The notes: generated from the sequence alone by a model not told the origin. A stretch of DNA of 64,000 nucleotides from JACQQW01 sp964520655 (GCA_964520655.1 CAZFNI010000010.1:18136-82135), one strand, 5' to 3'. Shown: positions 53,856 to 62,292, counted from the stretch's first letter. Made by a program: numbers and translations.

Positions 53856-55474
53856 TGAAAATTATCAATCTTCCCCCTGGCATCCAGTTGGATGAGTTTT
53901 TGGTCAAACATGGTAAGGCCGCTTTCAATAAATTGATTGAGGCCGCCGAAGATTGCGGCGCGCGCCTGGCCATGAAAACCAGGATCTCTGACATTAGACG
54001 TCAAAAAGCTGCGACCTTTGAGAAGAATGCTCAAGTATCGCAAGCAGTAATTGCCGATTTCAACCAGAACGGTTCTTTTTTGAAGACATCATTAGAGCCC
54101 TATTATTTTTCCAGGGAAGATTTTCGTGTGTATTCATTTAAGAACGATGTTTGCTTTCGGTCGTTTGTAAACGAAAGATATGGCATTAATGCTTCCGAAC
54201 CAGTCTGGGAGTATCTTGTGGAGCAATTGACGGTCGAAGCAGTACAACGCGGTGTTGAAACAGAGATAAAGAAGTTTTGTTATTACGACCGCAGCAATCA
54301 TAAGCTTTATATCTCCAATTTTGCTGGCGGCGTCTATCTATTAAACGGTCAGGAGGTGACTTTGGTACCGAATGGCACGGATGGAGTTCTTTTCAAAGAT
54401 TCGGATCTTTGGGAGCCGTATACCTATCTTGGCAAAAAATCTGATTCCAGCTTGATGGAGCGTCTTCTCATCAGACCAATCAATTTTGATGCCACGGGCA
54501 TGTGCGGACTCACGGTTAAAGATTTCAGAATTCTTTGGAAGATTTATATTTATTCCCTATTCTTCAAGGATTTGCTTTTATCTAGACCTCTGGTTGCCTA
54601 CGTTGGTGAGAAGGGGGCTGGGAAATCTACAGCCATTCGATTTGTCATGCGGCTTCTTTTTGGCGCCAAGGTCAGATTACACACATTGTCCAAAAAGAAA
54701 GAGGACGCCTTTCTCGCGCTGGTCACGGACCAGTTTTTTGTCGGTCTTGACAATGTCGATGATCCGGTAGATTGGCTAAACGACCACTTGGCGGCTTTGG
54801 CTACCGGAGCGGGGGTCTCTCTAAGGGATCTTTATACGACAAATAGCTTGGTTACCTACACGGTTGATGTCTTCATTTGTCTAACATCAAGGACGCCAAG
54901 GTTCAACCGCGACGATGTCGCCGACCGCATGTTGTTCTTTCCAGTAGCACGGATCGAGGACTTCATTTCTGATGAGGAATTAGACAGAAAAATACTGACA
55001 TCCAGAGACAGATTATGGACCTCTATGCTTAACGACCTCAATGCCATGGTGGGTAATTTTAAGCGACATTATGAGATCCGGCGATCGTCCAGCAGGCTTG
55101 CCGACTTTAATCAATTGGGGGCTAACATAGCTGCCCATTTTGGCAAACCCAAGACTTTCAAGAGGATCATGGATACCCTTTCCATGGGACAGAGTCTTTT
55201 TGTTCTACAGGACGACCCCCTATTCCATCTTCTTGAACTGTGGCTTGATAAGAAAGGTAATAGTGGCCGTCGACTGCTCGCACTACAACTGCACAGTGAA
55301 TTGGCCAATTTGGCGTTCTTAAAGGACATAAAATGGACATATCCCACGCCCCGCGGTCTTGCAAAACGACTTAACAATATATTGCCCAATTTGAGGCAGT
55401 TTTTTGACGTTAGCACCGACGTGAAAGGGGGTAATCGACGCTACTATGTCTTCAAGCATAAGGATCAGGGTTAA
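53855..55474 (+). CDS. Element replication helicase/ATPase (primase-helicase C-terminal part)
   Basis: 539 residues. Residues 1-35 (L-P-P-G-I-Q-L-D-E-F-L-V-K-H-G) complete the TOPRIM domain of the preceding ORF. The ATPase has Walker A G251-E-K-G-A-G-K257-S-T, Walker B F-F-V-G-L-D299-N-V-D-D, a sensor-like L-T-S-R-T-P-R-F and R-D-D-V-A-D-R-M-L-F-F, in the style of SF3/DnaB-like phage replication ATPases. A C-terminal helical region ends in a winged-helix-like segment. The GTG start overlaps the previous stop, implying coupled translation or a frameshift. It is the largest gene of the element. Confidence 0.75.
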   Translation: MKIINLPPGIQLDEFLVKHGKAAFNKLIEAAEDCGARLAMKTRISDIRRQKAATFEKNAQVSQAVIADFNQNGSFLKTSLEPYYFSREDFRVYSFKNDVCFRSFVNERYGINASEPVWEYLVEQLTVEAVQRGVETEIKKFCYYDRSNHKLYISNFAGGVYLLNGQEVTLVPNGTDGVLFKDSDLWEPYTYLGKKSDSSLMERLLIRPINFDATGMCGLTVKDFRILWKIYIYSLFFKDLLLSRPLVAYVGEKGAGKSTAIRFVMRLLFGAKVRLHTLSKKKEDAFLALVTDQFFVGLDNVDDPVDWLNDHLAALATGAGVSLRDLYTTNSLVTYTVDVFICLTSRTPRFNRDDVADRMLFFPVARIEDFISDEELDRKILTSRDRLWTSMLNDLNAMVGNFKRHYEIRRSSSRLADFNQLGANIAAHFGKPKTFKRIMDTLSMGQSLFVLQDDPLFHLLELWLDKKGNSGRRLLALQLHSELANLAFLKDIKWTYPTPRGLAKRLNNILPNLRQFFDVSTDVKGGNRRYYVFKHKDQG

Positions 55475-55569
55475 TTTGGTGAGTTTATTATTACTAAAGC
55501 AATAGGGGATTATTTATATAAAAAATTAGGGATTCTTAAATTAACTAAATTAACCATTTTCCCGCGTAC

Positions 55570-55833
55570 ATGGCGGAGGAAAGCGATAAATTAATAATGT
55601 CAACGGGAGTATTTCAAAAAAGACTTATGAATGTTGAAGAAGTAGCAGAATATTTGGGGCTCAAAGTTAACACGATCAGGGCCTGGATCAAGCGCCGAGT
55701 AATGCCCTATGTGAAAATAAACGGTGCTATTCGATTTGATCGTTGCCGGATCGATGAATGGATTGAACAGAACAAACAAGAAGACATCAATCAAACTCGG
55801 ATCGTGAAACAATGGGCCTCTTTAAAAAGCTAG
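55570..55833 (+). CDS. Excisionase-like HTH protein next to the integrase
   Basis: 87 residues; a second in-frame ATG at 55597 is an alternative start. The winged MerR/Xis-type helix (HTH_17) reads M-N-V-E-E-V-A-E-Y-L-G-L-K-V-N-T-I-R-A-W and the wing I-N-G-A-I-R-F-D, followed by I-D-E-W-I-E. Such proteins bend att DNA and set the direction of recombination. It overlaps the integrase gene by 22 bases, the classical xis-int arrangement. Confidence 0.8.
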   Translation: MAEESDKLIMSTGVFQKRLMNVEEVAEYLGLKVNTIRAWIKRRVMPYVKINGAIRFDRCRIDEWIEQNKQEDINQTRIVKQWASLKS

Positions 55834-56897
55834 ATCAAAAGGGACAGCTAGTTTACGGCATCGACTATTATGCCAATGGCCGACGTTATCGAAATTTAGT
55901 TGGTCCCAAAAAAGCATTGGCTGAAGCCGCATTGGCAAAGGTAAAGACGGAGATTGCGGAGAATAAATTCCTTGATAAAAAGAAAGACGAAAAAATAAGG
56001 TTTGATGAATTTGCGGAATTGTATCTTGATTTGCATTGTAAAGTAAACCATGCGGGTATGAAATATGCTCGATCTCAAGCGGAATACCTTAAAGGTTACT
56101 TTAAGGGTAAATATTTGCATGAAATTGACGCGGTTGCGGCTGAACAGTTGAAAAGGCAAAGAATGAAAGAAGTGAAACCAGCGACAGTTAATCGATCCCT
56201 GGCGATGTTAAGAACCATGTTTAATAAGGCAATCGCTTGGAAGAAATATCATGGGGAGAATCCACTCAAGGGTATCAAGATGCTTAACGAAGGGCCTGGT
56301 CGGTTACGATATCTTGAGAAGGAAGAAATCAAAATCTTGATTTCTAATTGTGAAAGACACTTAAGACCGATTGTTATACTAGCTATCAATACAGGTATGC
56401 GATGTGGAGAAATATTAAATCTTAAGTGGCAGGATATTGACTTTCAAAGGGGCATTATTCATTTATACAAGACTAAGAATAAAGAGAAACGTGAGGTCTA
56501 TATGAATGAACAGGTTAAGAATGTATTGATAGATGTTCGCAAGAACCCCAGAAGTTCTTACGTTTTTGTTCATTCTAACGGAGAGAAGATAAAAGATATT
56601 AGAAAGCCCTGGTTCAAGGCATTAAGGTTGTCAGGCATAACTAATTTCAAATTTCATGATTTAAGACATAGTTTTGCGTCCCACTTGGTCATGAGCGGGA
56701 TTGATATCAATACTGTTAGAGAGTTGCTGGGCCATAAGTCTATGGCGATGACTATCAGGTATTCGCACCTCTCCCAATCACATAAGCAACGCGCCGTGGA
56801 TATTCTTTTGCAGAGGCTGGACATTAATCGGTCGTATGAGAAAAAGCAAGAACAGCTAACAGCAGATCAGATTATTTCAATGTCTTCTATTGTATAG
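55812..56897 (+). CDS. Tyrosine recombinase (site-specific integrase)
   Basis: 361 residues. Layout: an N-terminal Arm-type DNA-binding part, a core-binding helical domain (about 65-150), and a catalytic domain with R197 in T-G-M-R-C-G-E-I, H282-D-L-R285-H-S-F-A, G-H308-K-S and the nucleophile Y317-S-H-L-S. All catalytic residues are present, so it should be active. It is the obvious enzyme for the tRNA-Val att sites, although it lies 7.7 kb and 5.5 kb from the two ends rather than at one of them. Confidence 0.93.
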   Translation: MGLFKKLDQKGQLVYGIDYYANGRRYRNLVGPKKALAEAALAKVKTEIAENKFLDKKKDEKIRFDEFAELYLDLHCKVNHAGMKYARSQAEYLKGYFKGKYLHEIDAVAAEQLKRQRMKEVKPATVNRSLAMLRTMFNKAIAWKKYHGENPLKGIKMLNEGPGRLRYLEKEEIKILISNCERHLRPIVILAINTGMRCGEILNLKWQDIDFQRGIIHLYKTKNKEKREVYMNEQVKNVLIDVRKNPRSSYVFVHSNGEKIKDIRKPWFKALRLSGITNFKFHDLRHSFASHLVMSGIDINTVRELLGHKSMAMTIRYSHLSQSHKQRAVDILLQRLDINRSYEKKQEQLTADQIISMSSIV

Positions 56898-56922
56898 ATT
56901 TACATCTCAGGTTGTGAGCGAA

Positions 56923-56953
56923 AGCTGTATTGGAGCAGTTGATTAGATGTCAA
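56923..56953 (+). other. Degenerate tRNA-like segment just after the integrase
   Basis: AGCTGTATTGG, then AGCAGTTGA...TCAA, lines up with the D and anticodon arms of tRNA-Val with a four-base deletion and keeps the TTGA-N7-TCAA stem. It could be a decayed former att copy at the original right end of the element; chance similarity is not excluded. Confidence 0.3.
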
Positions 56954-57282
56954 ATTGATCCTGGAATGCGCGCAAAGATTGAATTAATTCAAATCCACAT
57001 TTATAATTTAACTTCATTACTTGTCGGTCTGATTGTAGACTCATTATATGGGAGTATAAAGATTGGAACAGGGAGTTCTTTAAGGAAGATGAAGAATAAG
57101 GGAAAGAAACCAAGGATGAATTTTCCGATGAGTTGGCTGATGTAGCGATCTCTTTATTCAAATTAGCGGACAATCTTCAAATAGATATCCCTAAGGCGAT
57201 CGTTCAGAAGATGAAGAAGAATGCGAAGAAATATTCTGTAGAGAAATCTAAGGGCAGGCATACGAAATATAATAAGTTATAA
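56930..57282 (+). pseudogene. Broken MazG-like nucleotide pyrophosphohydrolase
   Basis: The C-terminal half reads D-E-L-A-D-V-A-I-S-L-F-K-L-A-D-N, D-I-P-K-A-I and M-K-K-N-A-K-K-Y-S-V-E-K, the MazG-like signature, and closes at TAA 57280-57282. In the same frame a TAA at 57097-57099 interrupts it. The upstream MazG-like residues (N-L-T-S-L-L-V-G-L-I-V-D) are in another frame. At least one frameshift and one stop are needed to explain it. A second MazG-like gene at 61,409 is also broken. Confidence 0.6.
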
Positions 57283-57292
57283 TTATTCTGAA

Positions 57293-57748
57293 ATGTATAT
57301 CCGCGACGGTAGATCTCCAATACCAAAAGACAAGAGAACTTCAAGGATAATGAGCCGTATCCGAGCGAAAGATACAAAGCCAGAGTTAGATCTAAGAAGA
57401 GCTTTGGGCGTAAAGAGAGTTAGAGGGTATCGTCTTCATTACAAGAGCATCGCTGGACGCCCTGATATTACATTTGTTGGTAAGAAAGTCGCCATTTTTG
57501 TTCATGGATGTTTTTGGCATCGTTGCCCGCATTGTAAGTTATCCAATCCTAAGAGCCACTCTAGTTTTTGGAATGAGAAATTTAAGAATAACGTTGATCG
57601 AGATGCAAGAAAAGAGTATATTCTTAAGAAAAGTGGATGGAAAGTTTTAGTGTTCTGGGAATGTCAGATTAAGAAGAATGTAGAAAAAATCGTTAATAAA
57701 ATAAGCAAGGTCCTTCTAAAGAGAGAATATGTCAAAAAAAGTAATTAA
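57293..57748 (+). CDS. vsr: Very short patch repair endonuclease
   Basis: 151 residues. It nicks 5' of the T in T:G mismatches that arise by deamination of 5-methylcytosine. Seen: T-S-R-I-M-S-R-I-R-A-K-D-T-K-P-E-L (start of the fold), G-R-P-D-I-T-F (catalytic Asp), H-G-C-F-W-H-R-C-P-H-C (catalytic and zinc residues) and the closing V-L-V-F-W-E-C strand. It overlaps the cytosine methyltransferase gene by 20 bases, the usual partnership. Confidence 0.95.
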   Translation: MYIRDGRSPIPKDKRTSRIMSRIRAKDTKPELDLRRALGVKRVRGYRLHYKSIAGRPDITFVGKKVAIFVHGCFWHRCPHCKLSNPKSHSSFWNEKFKNNVDRDARKEYILKKSGWKVLVFWECQIKKNVEKIVNKISKVLLKREYVKKSN

Positions 57749-59012
57749 AGTCATTGAATTGTTTGCTGGTGTTGGCGGTTTCCGTCTAGGTTTAGAGAAA
57801 TGCAATACTAAACAGAAAAATAATTTTGAGATTGTTTGGGCGAATCAATGGGAGCCTTCGACTTCCGAACAGCACGCTTTTAATTTGTATAAAAAGAGAT
57901 TTAAGAATGATAAGAATGCTTCCAATGTGGATATTTCTAAGGTATCAGCTAAAGATATCCCTTTGCATGACATGCTTGTTGGCGGATTTCCGTGTCAGGA
58001 CTATTCTGTAGCAAGGACATTAAATAGCGCAGATGGATTGATTGGGAAGAAAGGTGTTCTTTGGTGGCAAATATATCGGATTATCAAAGAAAAAGGAACT
58101 AAAGCGCCTTCATATCTTTTGCTTGAGAATGTGGATCGTTTATTGAAATCCCCAGCTAAACAAAGAGGCAGGGATTTTGCGATCATGTTGGCGTCCTTAT
58201 CGGACCTTGGTTACATACTTGAATGGCGAGTGATTAACGCTGCTGATTATGGAATGCCACAACGTCGACGAAGAGTGTTTATTTTAGGGTATAAACAAGG
58301 AACTGATATTTATAAGAAGATTAAAGCTCTCGAGCATCCTGCGTATTGGGTTTTAGAAGAAGGGGTTATTGCAAAGGCCTTCCCAGTAAAGGAAGGAAAG
58401 AAAGATAAACCAATTTTCAGTGAGTTCTTAAAGATTGATGGCGACCTTGGAAGCGTATCAGATGATTTTGCAGGTGACGAGAATAAAGGACCTTTCGAGA
58501 ATGCGGGCATTATGATTGATAGGAAGGTGTTCACGATTAAGACAACTCCCCAATATAAAGGAAAGCATATTTGTTTAGGGGATATTCTGCTCAACGAGAA
58601 GGAGATTCCGGAAGAATTTTTTATTAATAAGAATGACTTGAAAAAATGGGAATATCTTAAAGGCGCAAAGAAAGAGCCACGAGAATCCAGTTCAGGGCAT
58701 GTTTATAATTATTCTGAAGGTCCAATGGTATTCCCAGATGCACTAGATAGACCTTCTAGGACGATTATAACTGGAGAAGGTGGTAGTGCGCCCTCTCGTT
58801 TTAAACACGTAGTCAGAACTAAGTCTGGGCGTCTTAGAAGGCTAGTGCCTGTAGAATTAGAACGCCTTAATATGTTCTCGGATAACCATACAAAAGCTGA
58901 AGGTATTACGGATATAAAACGAGCTTTTTTTATGGGGAACGCTTTGGTTGTAGGCATCGTTGAAGGTTTAGCATATCAGTTAGTTGAAAACATTAAATTG
59001 GCCAGTGATTAG
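57729..59012 (+). CDS. DNA (cytosine-5-)-methyltransferase
   Basis: 427 residues. Motif I E-L-F-A-G-V-G-G-F-R-L-G, motif IV G-G-F-P-C89-Q-D-Y-S with the catalytic Cys, motif VI L-L-E-N-V, motif VIII Q-R-R-R-R-V-F and the late motifs G-E-G-G-S-A-P and M-G-N-A-L-V are present, so it should be active. The region between motifs VIII and IX (target recognition) is about 170 residues. It is flanked by vsr and by a BglII-like nuclease gene, forming a type II restriction-modification unit whose modified base should be cytosine. Confidence 0.95.
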   Translation: MSKKVIKVIELFAGVGGFRLGLEKCNTKQKNNFEIVWANQWEPSTSEQHAFNLYKKRFKNDKNASNVDISKVSAKDIPLHDMLVGGFPCQDYSVARTLNSADGLIGKKGVLWWQIYRIIKEKGTKAPSYLLLENVDRLLKSPAKQRGRDFAIMLASLSDLGYILEWRVINAADYGMPQRRRRVFILGYKQGTDIYKKIKALEHPAYWVLEEGVIAKAFPVKEGKKDKPIFSEFLKIDGDLGSVSDDFAGDENKGPFENAGIMIDRKVFTIKTTPQYKGKHICLGDILLNEKEIPEEFFINKNDLKKWEYLKGAKKEPRESSSGHVYNYSEGPMVFPDALDRPSRTIITGEGGSAPSRFKHVVRTKSGRLRRLVPVELERLNMFSDNHTKAEGITDIKRAFFMGNALVVGIVEGLAYQLVENIKLASD

Positions 59013-59039
59013 ATTTTTGTAATTTATTTTTTCCCTGTA

Positions 59040-59083
59040 TGTTATACTCCTAGCGATTAATCCTTTTTTGCTAGGAGTTTTTT
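59040..59083 (+). promoter_or_regulatory. Promoter overlapped by a terminator-like hairpin before the restriction gene
   Basis: Extended -10 TG-T-TATACT (59040-59048). ACTCCTAGC (59046-59054) pairs with GCTAGGAGT (59070-59078), followed by T5 and the ATG. The 3' arm holds the AGGAG ribosome binding site. RNA read through from the methyltransferase folds the hairpin, which hides the site and may terminate. RNA from the local promoter (start near 59055) lacks the 5' arm, leaving the site free. Confidence 0.65.
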
Positions 59084-59707
59084 ATGGATTTCGAAGTCCA
59101 CTCGCATAGATACGGGGAAGACCTCCTTAAAAACGGTTATCCAAATCAATGGGCAGAGTTACAGCAGGCGTTGTTGGGGATAAGTGACGATGATTTAATT
59201 AAAGAGTTCCCTAATGCCAATAACTCTATGAGCTTATCTGCAGCAATAAACAATCTAATCGACAGAAAATTAGTAGAACAAGGTTGGGCTAGGCAAGCTT
59301 TTATATTCCAGGACCCAGAGTATGCTACAACACGTGAAACCATCTGGAGGCTTGATTTCGCAAAGAAGGATATTTCTATTGAAGTATCTTTTAACCATGG
59401 TGAGGCATTGGCATGGAATTTGACAAAGCCGGTGCTTGCAAGCGAGCTGAATCATGTCAGAAAAGCTATCCAGACCAAGATAGGAGTTATCATTCTTGCT
59501 ACACAAGGTCTTAAAGAGGCTGGAGCTTTTGATGGGGCCGTTGGAACATTTGAGAAAGCAATAAGATATTTACGTCCGATGAATAGCTTGTTAACTGTTC
59601 CACTACTTTTAATTGGTCTGAAGGCTCCTAAAACATTCGTAGTGGATAAAGAAAAAAGAGAAAACAGGAATCATGGGATTATAAGGAAATTGCCAACAGC
59701 TATGTAG
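59084..59707 (+). CDS. BglII-like type II restriction endonuclease
   Basis: 207 residues. The N-terminus V-H-S-H-R-Y-G-E-D-L-L, then W-A-E-L-Q-Q-A-L, and the core W-R-L-D-F-A-K-K-D-I-S-I-E-V-S-F-N-H-G-E, with A-W-N-L-T-K-P and G-V-I-I-L-A-T, follow the layout of BglII/BamHI-type restriction enzymes (D-x(n)-E-V-S/Q catalytic strand). It comes directly after a cytosine methyltransferase with vsr, which supports the assignment. The recognition site cannot be predicted here. Its expression seems separately controlled by the hairpin just before the start. Confidence 0.72.
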   Translation: MDFEVHSHRYGEDLLKNGYPNQWAELQQALLGISDDDLIKEFPNANNSMSLSAAINNLIDRKLVEQGWARQAFIFQDPEYATTRETIWRLDFAKKDISIEVSFNHGEALAWNLTKPVLASELNHVRKAIQTKIGVIILATQGLKEAGAFDGAVGTFEKAIRYLRPMNSLLTVPLLLIGLKAPKTFVVDKEKRENRNHGIIRKLPTAM

Positions 59708-59716
59708 GTATGCAAG

Positions 59717-60256
59717 ATGCGCAAATATTTAAAACCATTTATGATCATTAAAGACATTCCATGCGTTTTCTGGTCCTGGTTTATCTTTTGCATTATTTTC
59801 GGTCAGTTTGGAATTCTTACATCAATCGCCTTATCATGGAAATCTGACACTATAGGAACAGAGTTTGGTTTAAATCTAGCAAATGGAAATTTCTATACAT
59901 TTGCGATTGCGCTATTAGGGGCAAGTTTTTTCCCTTTCTTTTTACGTATCGCTTTAAGAGAAGAGATTGACTTTGTGGATATCCGCCTTGGATCTCATCT
60001 GCTAGCCTTCGTTATATTCATAACAATGGTTATATTCTTTGTGGCTAACCCGTCAGGAACTATTCATAATTTTAGGGCGGATTTAGTCCAATTATTGTTA
60101 TACATATCTGGCATATTGTTGTCCGTTTATTTATTTTGTTTAGATTATCTTCACATTGATCCTGAAACGTACAAAGAGTTAAATGACTCTAGATTAAAGT
60201 CCATGCTAGATAGATCGCGAACACAAGGGTCTGATGGAAGGGGGAACAAGCTATGA
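59717..60256 (+). CDS. Four-helix membrane protein coupled to a DGQHR gene
   Basis: 179 residues. Hydrophobic helices at about 17-39, 57-77, 91-110 and 123-143 are followed by a charged cytosolic tail of about 35 residues. I do not recognise the family. The stop overlaps the ATG of the DGQHR gene (ATGA), so the two proteins are probably made together. A membrane protein translated with a DNA-defence-associated protein inside a defence island suggests a membrane effector, which is inference. It begins only nine bases after the BglII-like gene. Confidence 0.75.
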   Translation: MRKYLKPFMIIKDIPCVFWSWFIFCIIFGQFGILTSIALSWKSDTIGTEFGLNLANGNFYTFAIALLGASFFPFFLRIALREEIDFVDIRLGSHLLAFVIFITMVIFFVANPSGTIHNFRADLVQLLLYISGILLSVYLFCLDYLHIDPETYKELNDSRLKSMLDRSRTQGSDGRGNKL

Positions 60257-61341
60257 CAAGAATTCCTCTTCTTGAGGTTCAGCAACCAATAGGAATTTTT
60301 TACTTAGGAGTGCTACCAGCCAAAACAATATTCTCTATTTCCGAAGTTAAAGTGAGAAAGTTTGACGCTAACAAAGGCATTTCTCTTGGAGGCGTTCAAC
60401 GAGAAAATTCTCAACCTCGTATTAAGGAGATTAGCGAATATTGTTCTGATCCGGATGCTACCTTCCCTACTTCTATCATTATTGCCGTGAATTCGGATGC
60501 CAGATATCAATTTGATGGGCAATATATTGAGTTTGAAGATGGAGATATTCTAGGAGAGATAATTGATGGACAGCACCGTATAAAAGGTCTATCCGCATCG
60601 AAGAATATTGATAAATTTAATCTTCCTGTAGTATTTATGTTCGATTTGACCGAAGAAGAAAAGGCCTACGTTTTTTCCATCATTAACAGTAAACAAACCA
60701 AGGTTCCAATGTCGCTTATTTATGATCTCTTTGAGTTAAGCGAAAAAAGAAGTCCACAAAAAATATGTCATGAAATAGCGCGACTGCTTAATACTGATAA
60801 TCAATCACCTTTTTATGCTAGATTAAAAATGCTAGGCCCAAAAGAGTCTAATTACGCTTCATTGTCACAGGGAAGTTTTATTAGATATTTATTGCCTTTA
60901 ATTACCAAAAACGCAATGAAAGATTTGCTAGACATAAAGGCAAATCGAGAATTAGAAAGAGATCCATCATTACCATTAAGAGACTATTTTATAGATAAGA
61001 ATGATGAGGTTATCTACAAAATTATTCTTAATCTGTTCAGTGGTGTTAGGGATGTCTTCCTTAATGAATGGAATGATTCAGAGCGTTTTATTTTGTCCAA
61101 AACTATGGGCTATGGAGCTATTTTAAGTGCCTTTCCTCAGATCTATCAAGAAGGACAAAATAGAAAAGACCTGACCCGGGAATATTTTAAAGTTCAGTTT
61201 ACTAAATTCGAATCTTACTTACGGAACAGAAATCTGGATTTAACTTCAGCACATTTCCCTTCGAACCAACAAATGCAATCAAAATTAGGTAAATTGATTC
61301 TGGAAAGCATGCAACTATTGCCGCCCGTGCGGGAAGGCTAA
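60253..61341 (+). CDS. DGQHR-domain protein (DndB/DpdB-like)
   Basis: 362 residues. The family signature I-I-D105-G-Q-H-R109-I-K-G-L is followed by F-D-L-T-E-E-E-K-A-Y-V-F-S-I-I-N-S-K-Q-T-K-V. The N-terminal Q-R-E-N-S-Q-P-R-I-K-E-I-S-E-Y contact is also typical. DGQHR proteins occur in phosphorothioation (DndB) and deazaguanine DNA-modification loci and in other defence islands, where some act as nucleotide or DNA-end processing enzymes or regulators. No dnd or dpd partner genes are nearby; its only coupled partner is the four-helix membrane protein. Confidence 0.82.
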   Translation: MTRIPLLEVQQPIGIFYLGVLPAKTIFSISEVKVRKFDANKGISLGGVQRENSQPRIKEISEYCSDPDATFPTSIIIAVNSDARYQFDGQYIEFEDGDILGEIIDGQHRIKGLSASKNIDKFNLPVVFMFDLTEEEKAYVFSIINSKQTKVPMSLIYDLFELSEKRSPQKICHEIARLLNTDNQSPFYARLKMLGPKESNYASLSQGSFIRYLLPLITKNAMKDLLDIKANRELERDPSLPLRDYFIDKNDEVIYKIILNLFSGVRDVFLNEWNDSERFILSKTMGYGAILSAFPQIYQEGQNRKDLTREYFKVQFTKFESYLRNRNLDLTSAHFPSNQQMQSKLGKLILESMQLLPPVREG

Positions 61342-61408
61342 TACCGCTTTGATAACAAACGGCCCTGGTAATAGTAAGATACATGCAGAGATGAAAAGAA
61401 ATTTTAAT

Positions 61409-61775
61409 ATGCAGAAGATAAAAAAAAATTAAAAGCTTTATTAAAGAACGAGAATGGGAAAAGTTCCACTCGCCCAAAAATCTTAGTATGTCCGTGTCTA
61501 TAGAAGCTGCTGAATTAATGGAGCATTTTCAATGGACAAACACGGTTGAAGAAGCCGTCAAAGTATTAAAAGACAAACATAAACGGTTTGAAATAGAAGA
61601 TGAGATTGCAGACATAGCAATTTATTTAATTGATTTCTGTAACTTGTACGGGGTTGATTTGAAAAAAGCGATAACAAGAAAGATAGAGAAGAACATAAAG
61701 AAATATCCCGCTAAGATAGTTAAGGGAAAGATGGAAAAATATACCTTTTATAAAAGTAAGAAAGCAGATATTTAA
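61409..61775 (+). pseudogene. MazG-like pyrophosphohydrolase with a frameshift in a poly-A run
   Basis: The intact frame from 61434 encodes S-F-I-K-E-R-E-W-E-K-F-H-S-P-K-N-L-S-M-S, then I-E-A-A-E-L-M-E-H-F-Q-W, E-D-E-I-A-D-I-A-I-Y-L-I-D and I-E-K-N-I-K-K-Y-P, a complete MazG-like fold. The natural start M-Q-K-I-K-K (ATG 61409) is one base out of frame, across nine consecutive A at 61420-61428. Removing one A restores the expected 5' end. This may be a real lesion, an assembly error or slippage-controlled expression. The shorter frame from ATG 61488 alone would lack the first helix. Confidence 0.65.
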
Positions 61776-62072
61776 ATGATTTCAAAAACGAATGGGATAG
61801 CTGAATGGTCTAAATTGTATGGCAGAGAAATAACCAACGATGAGTACACAGAAATCAGTAGCAATTTAACAAACCTCTTCGAGTTATTACATGAAGGGAA
61901 TAATAGTATGTATAAAGAAAGACTTGCGGATATAAGAAATAAGCTTCAGCCTTCAATTACAATTCTTCAATTGCTAAAGCAGGGCAAGCCCATTCCGGCT
62001 AACTTGATTGATTTAGCCATAGAAGATTTAGATAAAGTAATAAAGGTAATTGATAAGGATGAAGTAGCCTAA
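61776..62072 (+). CDS. Hypothetical protein with a kinase-dimerisation-like tail
   Basis: 98 residues; the ATG directly follows the MazG-like stop. The N-terminus has W-S-K-L-Y-G-R-E-I-T-N-D-E-Y-x-E-I-x-x-N-L, a pattern common in small phage and island proteins. The C-terminal half (I-R-N-K-L-Q-P-S-I-T-I-L-Q-L-L and L-A-I-E-D-L-D-K-V-I-K-V-I) looks like the two-helix dimerisation unit of histidine kinases with the His replaced. It may bind partner proteins; the function is unknown. Confidence 0.6.
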   Translation: MISKTNGIAEWSKLYGREITNDEYTEISSNLTNLFELLHEGNNSMYKERLADIRNKLQPSITILQLLKQGKPIPANLIDLAIEDLDKVIKVIDKDEVA

Positions 62073-62082
62073 TAATTTTGGT

Positions 62083-62292
62083 ATGGAACGTGAAAAGTAT
62101 AGAACAATTAAAGAAGTTTCTGAATTTCTGACAATTAGTCCAAGTACTATCTATCAATGGACAAGCATGGAGTTCATTCCTCACTACAAGGTAAAAGGTA
62201 ATCTTCGCTTCAAGATCAGCGAGATTGAGAATTGGATGCAGAGACGAAAAGTTAGAGGGAGAGAATCTTTAAGGATAAACATCGATATTTAG
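62083..62292 (+). CDS. Second excisionase-like HTH protein near attR
   Basis: 69 residues. T-I-K-E-V-S-E-F-L-T-I-S-P-S-T-I-Y-Q-W is the HTH_17 helix pair, and the wing V-K-G-N-L-R-F-K and I-E-N-W-M follow. It is a distant relative of the Xis-like protein at 55570. It lies about 130 bases inside attR, a common place for an excisionase. It may belong to a second integration module whose integrase is lost. Confidence 0.72.
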   Translation: MEREKYRTIKEVSEFLTISPSTIYQWTSMEFIPHYKVKGNLRFKISEIENWMQRRKVRGRESLRINIDI

